This document shows, piece after piece, positions 7,301 through 13,018 of a stretch of DNA of 13,018 nucleotides. Source of the stretch: Streptomyces olivaceus (GTDB lineage Bacteria > Actinomycetota > Actinomycetes > Streptomycetales > Streptomycetaceae). The stretch is from NCBI RefSeq assembly GCF_000721235.1, contig NZ_JOFH01000070.1:1-13018 (forward strand), read 5' to 3'. The position numbers and the translations under genes are program-made. The stretch's first letter is position 1. Each line of letters starts with the position of its first letter. The notes beneath the pieces are model-generated. The model had not been told where the DNA came from, ran no database searches, and saw only the letters and a program-made list of their open reading frames with translations.

Positions 7301-8317
7301 GGTGGTGGAGGTACGGCCGTCGATGCTGCCCGAGTCGTAGGACAGGGACAGGGGCGGCACCGGGCCGGCTGCGGCGGGCGGCATGGTGAAGTCGTATGCC
7401 CAGGTGAAGGAGCCGGCGTTGCCGCCCGCTAGCCAGGACGAGGACTCTGACAGTTGTGTCGCCGAATAGTCGCCCGCGCCCTTGGAAGACTGGCCCGGAC
7501 CTGCGGAGGCTGCGGTGACCGCCAGCACCGTCGCGCCGGCGGCAGCGCTGTCAGCGGTCTTCAGCATCTGGGCGGCCGTACTGCCCTGGGCTGTCGGGGC
7601 GAGAACCGTGTTCGCTGTGACGGTCTGGTTCTTGAGGTCGTTGTGCGAGCGCAGTGGCGTCTGCTTGCGACACTCTTCTTTGTGCGGGGTCGTCAGGGCG
7701 CAGGCCGGAAGCTGCACGATCTGCAGGCGCTGGGACCAGCCGCCGCCGATCGCCGAGGCGAACGCGGAGTAGTCGACACTTACGTGTGCCGAGCCCGGGT
7801 TCTGTGCCGTAGCCGTGAAGAGGATGCCGGTGACGCCTGCTCGGCGCACTTCCTTCTGGTCCAGAACAGTGACTCGGGCATCGCCGGCTGCCGCTCCAGT
7901 GGCAGCTGACGAACGTTGCTTGGTCACAGCTTTCGGTTCCAGCGTGACGGGGACACCGGCCGGCGCGGCCGTACGCCGTGTGCCGGGCTTGAGCGTGAGG
8001 GTTGCTGCGCCGTGGTCCGGCCAGTCGGCTTTCCGCTCCTCGTAGGCGGTCTTGGCCTGTGTGGCGTTGGCCTTGCGTTCTTTGGCGACCTTGGCGCGGG
8101 CCTTCTTCGCTCCGGGGCCGTCGAACGCTTCGACTTTGGTCGACGGTGTCCTGGGCGTGTCGGGGCGTCCCAGGGCGCTCGTCTCTGCGGCCTGGGCCAC
8201 CTGGGCCAGGCCAGTGGGCGCGAGGAGCGCCAGGGCCAGCGCCTGGGCAAGAAGACGGCCTGTGCGGGGTGGCGTGCCCACGCCGTGCCGTCTTGAGGTG
8301 CCTATGCCAAAGACCAT
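1364..8317 (-). CDS. Secreted RHS-repeat polymorphic toxin with Hint domain and C-terminal toxin
   Basis: A 2317-residue exported toxin-delivery protein. Residues 1-44 form a signal peptide (twin Arg at 9-10, hydrophobic LLAQALALALLAPTGLAQVA, AQA-A cleavage region). Residues ~45-330 are a linker with an Ala/Lys-rich segment, followed by the start of the RHS shell. At least a dozen YD/RHS repeats (YDTLGRP, YDALGRL, YDELGRP, YDTAGN) run from about residue 1055 to 1790. The RHS-associated core spans ~1792-1897 (YLVSDHHG, IGQFISVDPL with Asp1869, SDPTG with Asp1895). A linker with several Cys precedes the Hint domain (Cys2070 to Asn2211). The last 106 residues are the toxin tip (NEQLAM, GWVKM, GHVDDYKFK). 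In the family, the RHS shell encloses the toxin and proteolysis frees it. The start is ATG 8315-8317, next to the signal peptide and after a GGGG-type ribosome binding site. Upstream in-frame starts would overlap the previous gene and bury the signal peptide. The toxin chemistry is not identified. Confidence 0.9.
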   Translation of the reverse strand: MVFGIGTSRRHGVGTPPRTGRLLAQALALALLAPTGLAQVAQAAETSALGRPDTPRTPSTKVEAFDGPGAKKARAKVAKERKANATQAKTAYEERKADWPDHGAATLTLKPGTRRTAAPAGVPVTLEPKAVTKQRSSAATGAAAGDARVTVLDQKEVRRAGVTGILFTATAQNPGSAHVSVDYSAFASAIGGGWSQRLQIVQLPACALTTPHKEECRKQTPLRSHNDLKNQTVTANTVLAPTAQGSTAAQMLKTADSAAAGATVLAVTAASAGPGQSSKGAGDYSATQLSESSSWLAGGNAGSFTWAYDFTMPPAAAGPVPPLSLSYDSGSIDGRTSTTNNQTTAVGEGFTLTESYITRTYGSCDDDGHDEVHDQCWKYDNASLVLNGKSTRLVKDDDSGAWHLENDDASKVTRSTGADNGDDNGEYWTVVTGDGTKYVFGKNKLEGADTQRTNSTWTVPVFGDDSGEPGYSGGDAFADRALTQAWRWNLDYVEDNRGNASTYWYTKESNYYKKNKATKADTSYTRGGYLNRIEYGLRKGALFTDKADAKVTFAYAERCTVSDCDSLTKDTAENWPDVPFDAICSKDDDECDAAGPSFFTRKRLTGIDTSSYNATGSAYDPVDSWVLTEKYLDGGDIGDSSDQVLALTDLQRTAKAGDTAIKVDPVTFTYQMRPNRVDATDDILPLTRPRISTITSETGAITEVTLTSPECRRSEVLGAAPDTNTRSCYPQYWNINGSEDASIDWFHKYRVTAVGVHDPAAANPAVEYAYSYSGAAWHHNDDPFVPKDERTWSDWRGYRQVTAYTGATSGTRSKTVSLYLQGMHGDKKKDGTTKSVTIPPLLDTDVDLTDATDSDRYKGSLRQQITYNGSQPISSVFHNYTYKNTATQTVPDAADHTALWVRNSSTYTSTYLTGPQTWRTHTTGQKYDDLGMVYAADDWGQAGLAGDETCTRTWYARNPDAGITSLVSRTRTVAKQCSVTDTSLNLPATSATPGDVLADTAVVYDNTNATTWSATQKPTKGQATWTGRATGYNATASNDGQRTPSGWQTVTNTSYDTLGRPLAVTDTEGRTTSTAYTPADAGPLSKTISTDPKGYRSVDFLDPRRGQALRSYDINTKKTEQKYDALGRLTEVWLPNRSSGSQSPNTKFTYHLENTKPSWVSTSTLTNAADTYNTSYALYDSLLRPLQSQTPTPDGGRLLTDTRYDTRGLAYETYADIFDTTSTPTGTYTRAEYGRAPQQTETVFDGAGRPTTATLYVNGIKKWATTTSYTGDSTATTALDGGSAQRTVTDVRGRTTETRSYAGKSPADADFGTGPGTSYTATTFDYALDGRQKTVTGPDKTSWHYGYDLFGRQTTTDDPDKGKATTQYNALDQAIKTTDSRGKSILSAYDELGRPTGTWAGSKTDTNQLTAHTYDTLLKGQPTESTRYVGGKNGAAYTQAVTAYDTMGRAINTELRLPDSDPFVKAGQPTTLKAEAAYNIPGQIQRTREPALGGLPDENTDYKHDSLGNLTAIGSYLTDVDYSALTQPQTLTLGTGDTHVYVANTFEAGTGRLTQSYVQDQTHSYRPQDLTYTYDQTGNITQIRDSTTLGGTSTADTQCFTYDAHQRLTESWTPDSQKCTDTPSTTTLSGPAPYWTNYTYNTAGQRTTETDHTSTTPKTSYCYTNTEQPHTLTGTTTNTDCTKPEHAYTYDTAGNTTQRPATTDNTSQDLAWSEEGKLTRLTEDDQSTDYLYSADGTLLIRATESGERILYAGATELHLRTDGTTWAQRYYTADGITAAMRSNQTGTTKVTYLVSDHHGTNNLAINRDSAQTFTKRYTTPFGEERGKPPYGPWPDDKGFLGATRDTTTGLTHIGAREYDATIGQFISVDPLLETNRAQTLNGFTYAASNPLIYSDPTGMGLACGGAGGASEGCPQRPDGSKGNGRPNEGTSRPPAVQHPCNSNCDRDWVGAHSSSSNNADQLMTWFSEYSTNGRAPDGDYWSTPIIQDSGPGQACFGREGCRQAYLYLIQGGDDLSKAKEIAATYCLDHAAECIDDAEAYDRGKAIEGLIYMAVSGGKGARIGKSLGCKCFLAGTDVLMADGGTEDIEEIRPGDEVIAKDPETGEEGPRRVTRLIRTEDDKHFNVLSIATQYGVETLTATHEHPFWSPSEGSWVEAGDLAAGMTLLTDDSETVIVTRNHAYTSHATTYNLTVDGIHTYYVLAGSTPVLVHNSGPCPTTRFVTDANGVTIDLKPLGRGSTGRTAPNSLNEQLAMETVMANPTAGRVVPLKKGMTDPRWMGSDGWVKMTRRVNVGAEGDVEIHYVMNTITGHVDDYKFK
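1367..1684 (-). other. Toxin-tip coding region of the RHS protein
   Basis: This encodes residues 2212-2317, everything after the Hint His-Asn. The first residue is Ser, a normal acyl acceptor at a Hint splice or cleavage junction. Conserved-looking features are SLNEQLAMETVMANPTAGRV, then DPRWMGSDGWVKM, then VEIHYVMNTITGHVDDYKFK at the very end. The pattern recalls a widespread small tip found on RHS and LXG toxins of Gram-positive bacteria, perhaps a nuclease of the BECR-like fold; that assignment is memory and inference, not demonstrated. Sampled GC is about 50%, against about 68% in the RHS repeats. Confidence 0.55.
1685..1732 (-). repeat. Hint-tail repeat, copy 1 (in the full-length RHS gene)
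   Basis: It encodes HTYYVLAGSTPVLVHN, the C-terminal end of the Hint domain. It matches 587-634 in the orphan cassette at 38 of 48 bases, with AGCACATAGTACG exact at 1716-1728. The position, exactly at the toxin-tip boundary, is where tip exchange would have to occur. Confidence 0.7.
1685..2110 (-). other. Hint (intein-like) autoproteolytic domain within the RHS protein
   Basis: Residues 2070-2211 of the RHS protein. The expected catalytic landmarks are present: an N-terminal Cys in CFLAGTDVLMADG (Cys2070), a TxxH motif in TLTATHEHPFW (Thr2138, His2141), and the C-terminal VLVHN with His2210-Asn2211 followed by Ser2212. The length of about 142 residues fits a polymorphic-toxin Hint without an inserted homing endonuclease. 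Known family members release the downstream toxin by self-cleavage, and this copy appears competent. Confidence 0.85.
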
Positions 8318-8402
8318 CGTTCCGCCCCACCCGGTTTGTGAGTTCAAAGAAGTCCCGCACGCCGATCGCAGCCCGCCCTCGCGAGGTGCCGCGTTCTCGT
8401 TC

Positions 8403-8436
8403 GGTGCGGACAGCTGAATCAGTGGCTGTCCGCACC
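8403..8436 (-). terminator. Perfect 12-bp hairpin between the LamG gene and the RHS gene
   Basis: The plus strand carries GGTGCGGACAGC (8403-8414), a 10-base loop, then the exact complement (8425-8436). On the minus strand it begins 10 bases after the upstream stop codon (8446-8448). It lies within the 128-base gap before the RHS start at 8317. There is no U-tract. It could terminate, attenuate or process the message, so that the RHS protein is made at a different level from its partner. No strong separate promoter for the RHS gene was recognised in the remaining ~85 bases. Confidence 0.6.
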
Positions 8437-8445
8437 TCTCGTCCG

Positions 8446-11400
8446 TCAGTCGCCCACGGCCTCGCCGATCTGCTCTGAGGAAGCCATCGCGCCGGCCCAT
8501 ACGCGTGCCTCAGTGATGGCGGCGGGCAGGAAGTGCTGCCAGGCGTCTTTGCTGAAGCCCTTACCGAGTGCGAAGTCTCCCGAGCCGGCCTTCGCAGTGA
8601 AGGTCTGCGGATCCCCGTTGAGGTTGCCGCTCAAATAGAGGCTGATCGTCCCTGTGTGGGTGTCGAAGACGCCGGTCAGACGGACCATGCCGTCCAGCAC
8701 CGCTGCCTCGCTGGAGGTGACCGCGCTGAACGTGCCGTCGGCGTTCAGTCGGCCGAAGCGCCAGAAGCCCTCTGGGACGGTCTTTTCCTCGAGTGTCTCC
8801 TCGTCGACCACGGTCGTGCTGCCTGTGCGCTCGTACCAGATGCCCCAGGCCGAGCCGTCTGCCGTGCGCTGTCCGATGACCTGCCCGGTGTAGCCGACCG
8901 GCTTGGCCAGGAGTTTGTCCGCGTCGAGCGCCGCGAGTGTGGTGACGGTGAACGATCCCGTGTCATCGACCACCGGCCCCGAGGTGACGGCCGCGTCGTC
9001 CGTTCCGTCGAAGACGATCGCCTCGCTGTCCAGCTTCGCGCCGCCGGTCAGGGACAGTGACCGGCCGTACCCGGAGGTGGCGTCCTGGACGAGGGTGCCG
9101 TTGCCGCGCTCGGCAGACCAGTCGGCGACCAGCTCAACCGCCGCGCGGTCCGGGGAGTTCATCAGCCGGGCCTCGTCTGCGACGAGATCGTCGGTCAGGG
9201 CCTGCTGCCAGACGGTGACTTCGTCGATAGAGCCCGCGAAGTAGTCGGTGTAGGAGTCGCGCCACAGCACGCGGCCGATCTGCAGACCGCCTTCTGCCGC
9301 CCAGGCGGCTGACACCGTGTCGCTGCCCTGCAGACGGCCGTTCACGTACAGGCTGATCTGCTTCTCGCCGGCGTCGTAGACCGCGGCGAGATGTGTCCAT
9401 ACACCCCGTGCGGCCGGCTGGGTCGCCGTGACCTTCTGCTCAGTGATGTTGCCGTCGGTGGCGTCCTTGGGTGACGTGCTCAGCGTCCACGTCTTGTCCT
9501 CTTCGCGGTAGGTCAGGTAGAAGCCGCTGTAGAAGCCGCCGTCCTGTCCCAGGACCGTCTGGGTGCGCGCAACGCCCGGCGTGAGCATGGCCCAGGCGGA
9601 AACGGTGTAGGAGGCGCGGGTGTCGACCACTGCTGTGCTGGTGGCGGCGTAGCCGGTGGTTCCGTTGAGGGCCAGGCCCTTGTCGGTGACCGGTGTCTCG
9701 AGGGTGTTGCCGTCGGCGTCGTGGGTGATCACGCCGCGGCGGCCGCGGTCGTCCCTCGCCGCCTGCCCGTAGAGGGTCGCGTCGTCGCGGCCGTCCACGG
9801 TGGCGGAGTCGACCGCCGTCCCGGATGCCTCGTCGAGGTGGTACTGGCCGACCGGGGCGTCGCCCGAGTCCACGAGGAAGTCGGTCACGGACTGACCGCC
9901 CCAGCCGAGGCTGTCCTTGGCCCGTACGTAGACGCGGTACAAGCCCCCACGCCCGGGCGTGACCTTCGCCGCGGCCGTGGCACCCTTGATCTCGGCCGAC
10001 CATGCGGCGTCGGAGGACAGCTTGTACTGGTAGGCGCTGTTGGTGTCTCCCGTGGCGGGCTTGAACGTCAGCGAGGCTGCCACACCCGGCCCGCCACCGG
10101 ACGCGCAGGCAGCGCTGGTGCACTCGGTGTACGGGGCGGAGAGGGTGACCTGCGGCGGCTTCGGCGGCAGGGAGTCGACGCGGAAGTAGCAGTAGCCGTC
10201 GGACGCGGCACTGCTCAGATGGCTGGAGCCGTGGTAGGACCAGGTCCAGGCGTGGTACCGGTACAGCTTGCCGTCCGTCAGCTTCGACCAGGTGAGCGAC
10301 AGGGCACGTCCGTCGCCGACATAGCCGGTGGAGGGACTGAGTGATCCGTTGCCCGGATTGACGTCCGTCCAGGACTTGTCGGCATTCTGCACGTCGAGGT
10401 CGAAGTAGACCCGCAGCTGAGCATCCTTCTCCCCACCCGACTTGGTCTGCGCGGTCGCCTTCAGCAACGGCGTGGGGTCGGACACGATTGCCGGATCGCT
10501 CGCGCTGCGCTCACAGACCGGTGCCGTGCTGGATCCGCCGCCCTGCAGGCCGACGCCGGTCGGCTTGTCCGGCAGGCCCACGAAGTCGACGGCGAGGACG
10601 GCGTCGTTCTTGAAGCGCTTCCAGGCCGAGGTGTCCAACTCGTCGTGGGCGCGCAGCTCCAGCGTCAGCCGGGAGAACTTCCCGGCGGCGAAGTTCCGCA
10701 CGGTCGGGGTCAGGTTCTCGTTCGACTCCTCAGGATTGTCGTGGAACTCGATAGGCGCGTCCGGGGAGTTGGGATCGCAGGCGGAGCCACGGCCGGCGGA
10801 CACCCACCGGTCGACCATCCAGTCGAGCTCCTTCGGCCGGGAGGACCACGTGGTCGACGAGGAGATGTTGTTCGTGCGGACCAGGTCCACCCACCGCGGA
10901 GCGCACTGGAAGGCCCACGGCTCCGTCACCCGGAAGGTCGCGTCCAGAACCTGCTTCCCCTTCAGGCTGGCCGGAGAGAACTCGAAGTACAGGCGCTGCA
11001 CGTATCCCGGACCGCAGTAGTAACCGCTCCAGGACCCACACTTGCCGACGCCTTTGCCCTGCCCGTCGTCGCCGTTGCCCCACCCATAGGACTCATAGCC
11101 GTCACTGCGCAGCAGCGTGCGCTCCGACTCGACCCACGTCACGGTCGGATCGATGAACAGCGGGAACGCCGACTCGTCCGTGGAGGTCAGCATGTCCGCG
11201 TCCGGAACCACCGCCAGCGAACCGGCACCGACCTCGACATCCATACGCGCGACCGCGTCGCCCTGGCCCGGCTCCACTCCCCCGCCGGACGGCGCCGCCT
11301 CCGACGGGTCAGCGGGATCGGCCCCCGGGGCGGCGTCCGCGGCAGCCAACTGAGCCTGAGCGCCGCCCGCGGCGTCCTGCCCAGCCGAGTCCCACATCCG

Positions 11401-12174
11401 TGCCGGCGGCGCCTTGAACACGGTGGTGCCGTTGCCGTCGACCGCGGCCAGGTTGCCGGCCGAACCCTCGCGGACGGTGAGATTGCTGGTTTTGAGACCG
11501 AAGGTGAGCCGCTTCAGTTCTTCGCCGGACGCCGCATCGGGGGTCTTCACCACAAAGATGGGCTGGAAGCTCTCCGGGGTCACCGTGACTTGCAGATCGA
11601 CGCCCGGCAGAACGTCCGCGTAGACGGCCTTCGAGCCGTCCAGACGCGGAGCGGGCAAAGTTCCTGGCCAGTCCAGCGCCAGGGAGCGGCCCTCGTCCTC
11701 GATGCGTGCGAGCGGCTCTGAGTTGCCTCCGCCGGAGAACACCATCTGTGCAGCGGCGCCCTTCGGGCCCACCGTGCCGTCCTGCCGCTTCTCCAGCGTG
11801 GCGTCCGGCGCCTGCCAGCCGCCTTCCGACGCTGACACTCGTACCGGGACCGCCGACTCCTCCAGGGTGAACGTGTAACCGTCCGGGTTGGCGAACACCG
11901 TCGTACGCTCCGAGCGTTCTCCGGTCACCTCGACCCGCTCACCGGACTCCTGCGCCGCTTCCAGAGCCTTCTGCGCCTCCGTCAACGGTGCTGTGGGCGG
12001 CTCGTCGTCGGCGCCATAGGCCACGGGGCCGGGTACCAGAGCCGCGACCACTGCCGCGCACAGCACCGCTGTAACGCCTGCGGGGACACCGTGGCCGCGT
12101 GTTGCTCCAGGTCTTCCCACGCAGCCGTTCGACGCAGGCAGCGCTCTACGCCCACGCCGCAACCGAGTCCACAT
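8446..12174 (-). CDS. Exported DNRLRE/LamG-domain protein, partner of the RHS toxin
   Basis: A 1242-residue secreted or surface protein. A long basic n-region is followed by the hydrophobic segment VTAVLCAAVVAALVPGPVAYG, with likely cleavage near residue 54. A RVEVTGERSERTTVFANPDG motif (~80-100), familiar from the N-termini of Streptomyces RHS-type proteins, comes next. Then come a DNRLRE-like beta region starting at FIDPTVTWVE (~340-535), an Fn3-like segment starting at SLPPKPPQVTLSAP (~668-775), and two LamG/concanavalin-like domains (~776-1007 with GSIDEVTVW, and ~1015-1242). LamG and DNRLRE domains usually bind glycans or wall material, so a role in anchoring or delivering the RHS protein is likely but inferred. 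Start choice: a GGGCGGGG ribosome binding site (plus strand 12185-12192) lies 10 bases before ATG 12172-12174 and 7 before GTG 12177, but only 1 before GTG 12183. It is the first gene of the apparent operon. Confidence 0.85.
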   Translation of the reverse strand: MWTRLRRGRRALPASNGCVGRPGATRGHGVPAGVTAVLCAAVVAALVPGPVAYGADDEPPTAPLTEAQKALEAAQESGERVEVTGERSERTTVFANPDGYTFTLEESAVPVRVSASEGGWQAPDATLEKRQDGTVGPKGAAAQMVFSGGGNSEPLARIEDEGRSLALDWPGTLPAPRLDGSKAVYADVLPGVDLQVTVTPESFQPIFVVKTPDAASGEELKRLTFGLKTSNLTVREGSAGNLAAVDGNGTTVFKAPPARMWDSAGQDAAGGAQAQLAAADAAPGADPADPSEAAPSGGGVEPGQGDAVARMDVEVGAGSLAVVPDADMLTSTDESAFPLFIDPTVTWVESERTLLRSDGYESYGWGNGDDGQGKGVGKCGSWSGYYCGPGYVQRLYFEFSPASLKGKQVLDATFRVTEPWAFQCAPRWVDLVRTNNISSSTTWSSRPKELDWMVDRWVSAGRGSACDPNSPDAPIEFHDNPEESNENLTPTVRNFAAGKFSRLTLELRAHDELDTSAWKRFKNDAVLAVDFVGLPDKPTGVGLQGGGSSTAPVCERSASDPAIVSDPTPLLKATAQTKSGGEKDAQLRVYFDLDVQNADKSWTDVNPGNGSLSPSTGYVGDGRALSLTWSKLTDGKLYRYHAWTWSYHGSSHLSSAASDGYCYFRVDSLPPKPPQVTLSAPYTECTSAACASGGGPGVAASLTFKPATGDTNSAYQYKLSSDAAWSAEIKGATAAAKVTPGRGGLYRVYVRAKDSLGWGGQSVTDFLVDSGDAPVGQYHLDEASGTAVDSATVDGRDDATLYGQAARDDRGRRGVITHDADGNTLETPVTDKGLALNGTTGYAATSTAVVDTRASYTVSAWAMLTPGVARTQTVLGQDGGFYSGFYLTYREEDKTWTLSTSPKDATDGNITEQKVTATQPAARGVWTHLAAVYDAGEKQISLYVNGRLQGSDTVSAAWAAEGGLQIGRVLWRDSYTDYFAGSIDEVTVWQQALTDDLVADEARLMNSPDRAAVELVADWSAERGNGTLVQDATSGYGRSLSLTGGAKLDSEAIVFDGTDDAAVTSGPVVDDTGSFTVTTLAALDADKLLAKPVGYTGQVIGQRTADGSAWGIWYERTGSTTVVDEETLEEKTVPEGFWRFGRLNADGTFSAVTSSEAAVLDGMVRLTGVFDTHTGTISLYLSGNLNGDPQTFTAKAGSGDFALGKGFSKDAWQHFLPAAITEARVWAGAMASSEQIGEAVGD

Positions 12175-12218
12175 CACCGTCACACCCCGCCCACAAGATT
12201 CACAAAGTAGCCAGGAGT

Positions 12219-12248
12219 AACTAACGCCTCACAAGAACCCCAGGTCAA
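12219..12248 (-). promoter_or_regulatory. Possible promoter of the LamG-RHS operon
   Basis: Reading the minus strand, TTGACC (12243-12248) is followed 18 bases later by TTAGTT (12219-12224), about 45 bases before the gene start. This resembles a vegetative actinomycete promoter with a good -35 and a poor -10. A second candidate a little further upstream is GGAAC, then 16 bases, then CGTTT, which resembles an ECF-sigma (envelope stress) promoter. Neither can be preferred from sequence alone. Confidence 0.3.
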
Positions 12249-12759
12249 CAGGCAGGAAACGGACAACAATGCGCTAAGTTCCGGAAGGACACGTGAGGAA
12301 CTCGACGTTTAGGCAGGGTTGTACGCCACAAGATCACGTTTCGGTGTCCTTACTGGCACACCAAGATCAACGGCCACAGATCATCCGTGGATGGCCCACC
12401 CCCTGAAGGGCAGCCTGCTGCGGCCAGGCGTGAGCGTGAGCGGTTGGAGTCGACCGGCCGGCAGTCGTTGCACAGGCGCGGCTCCTTCCCCAGTCCATCG
12501 GGCTCATGTTTGCTGTCACGCCTGCAGCGTGCCAGCGGACGGAAGTTGAGGAGGGGGTACGGGCCCGGCACACCCGCCTTTGGCCAACGTCGGCTGAGGG
12601 TCACTCACTGGCCAGGAGGAGCCTGTGTCAGGCCCAGCACAAGAAGATGGCCGTCTACCGCCCCTCCAAGAGTCCCATCCGTAGAGCCACTCGGCGGGCG
12701 CCACGGACGCCTTCGACCCGTCCCAGCCCACCCGGGGCACGCGGGAGGCCAGTAGATCT
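12249..12759. other. Intergenic region without recognisable genes
   Basis: The open frames on both strands here are short and Arg/Pro/Ser-rich. None has a convincing ribosome binding site or recognisable domain. No tRNA, strong hairpin or repeat array was seen. The right part lies just downstream of the glyoxalase-family remnant, so it may contain scar sequence from insertions. The left part presumably carries upstream regulatory sequence of the LamG gene. Confidence 0.4.
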
Positions 12760-12879
12760 TCACGGTGCCGCAGCAATGAGCTCGATCTCGAAACCGTCGC
12801 GGTTCGCGAGGTAGGCGGCGTACTGCTGAGAGCCGCCCGCGTGGGGGTGGCGTTCGGGGAACAGCAAGGTCCAGCCTGG
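12760..12879 (-). pseudogene. C-terminal remnant of a VOC/glyoxalase-family protein
   Basis: A stop at 12760-12762 closes a minus-strand frame whose last residues include WTLLFPERHPHAGG and then QQYAAYLANRDGFEIELIAA. The AAYL..RDGFEIEL ending is the classic last strand of vicinal oxygen chelate proteins (glyoxalase, fosfomycin or bleomycin resistance type), with the Glu that often binds metal. Only about 38 residues remain, where the family usually has 110-150. Coding similarity ends at about 12879, where insertion-sequence DNA begins, and an in-frame stop occurs at 12886-12888. I infer that an insertion removed or separated the 5' part. It is unlikely to be functional and unrelated to the toxin operon. 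Confidence 0.6.
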
Positions 12880-13018
12880 GGTCTGTCAAACGAGCGGTGT
12901 AACCAGGGTGGTTGGGCTTAGAAGTCATCTCATTTGGTGAGTCTGCGGTAGCAGATGAGGGTGCAGGCGATGCTGGTGAACGCGAGGAAGTGGTCGGCCT
13001 TGCGTTCGTAGCGTCGGT
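12880..13018 (-). mobile_element. 3' end of an IS5-like insertion sequence (continues beyond window)
   Basis: It comprises the transposase tail (12930-13018) and about 50 bases of terminal non-coding sequence ending near 12880, where the glyoxalase-family remnant begins. GGGTCTGTCAAACG at the boundary is a candidate for the outer end of the terminal inverted repeat. The other end lies outside the window, so neither the repeat nor a target duplication can be confirmed. Confidence 0.6.
12930..13018 (-). CDS. IS5-family transposase, C-terminal fragment
   Basis: The last 28 codons of a gene entering from the right edge. It reads RRYERKADHFLAFTSIA and ends CYRRLTK before TGA at 12930-12932. The R-R-Y-E-R-K...H-F-L-A-F...I-C-Y-R-R sequence is the characteristic C-terminus of the DDE transposases of IS5-group elements that abound in Streptomyces; the Glu in YERK is probably the last catalytic acidic residue. 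The start and most of the protein lie beyond the window. Confidence 0.85.
   Translation of the reverse strand, partial: RRYERKADHFLAFTSIACTLICYRRLTK

Noticed and set aside
9721..11721. Plus-strand and alternative-frame ORFs opposite the LamG gene
   Set aside because: They are Arg/Gly-rich, show no domains and overlap completely a minus-strand gene with a clear signal peptide and LamG domains.
12319..12814. Short ORFs of 70-120 codons between the LamG gene and the glyoxalase-family remnant
   Set aside because: Both strands give Arg/Pro/Ser-rich translations with no start signals or domain similarity, typical of noncoding high-GC DNA.

Overview
The window looks like a high-GC actinomycete, most likely Streptomyces. 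Its codon use is strongly G/C-ending, it carries paired secreted LamG and RHS proteins of a Streptomyces style, and the right edge holds a transposase tail typical of Streptomyces IS5-like elements. All real genes lie on the minus strand, so the locus reads from right to left. The long plus-strand open frames are antisense shadows of the two giant genes.

Reading in the direction of transcription: the right edge (12880-13018) is the 3' end of an IS5-type insertion sequence. It abuts the last ~38 codons of a VOC/glyoxalase-family gene (12760-12879), apparently a decapitated remnant. About 580 bases without a recognisable gene follow, ending in the probable promoter of the operon. Next is a 1242-residue exported protein (8446-12174) with a DNRLRE-like region, an Fn3-like region and two LamG/concanavalin-like domains. 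A 128-base gap containing a perfect 12-bp hairpin separates it from a 2317-residue exported RHS polymorphic toxin (1364-8317). That protein has a signal peptide, YD/RHS repeats, an RHS-associated core, a Cys-containing linker, an autoproteolytic Hint domain with its key residues intact, and a 106-residue C-terminal toxin domain.

Downstream is a toxin/immunity array. A perfect 13-bp hairpin separates the toxin stop from a 129-residue candidate immunity gene (876-1265). A 25-codon ORF with a good ribosome binding site follows. Then comes a displaced, start-less cassette consisting of the last 16 codons of a Hint domain fused to a different 103-residue toxin domain (275-634), overlapped by a second candidate immunity gene (36-278) that seems to be truncated at its 3' end near position 95. 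The cassette's Hint tail matches the Hint tail of the full-length gene at 38 of 48 bases, as expected if cassettes swap onto the RHS gene by recombination. Base composition falls from about 68% GC in a sampled RHS line to about 50% in sampled lines of the toxin/immunity array.

The inferred biology is a contact-dependent or secreted inter-bacterial competition system. The LamG protein and RHS shell are the export and delivery parts, Hint cleavage releases the toxin tip, and the small downstream genes protect the producer. The enzymatic activities of both toxins are not identified here.
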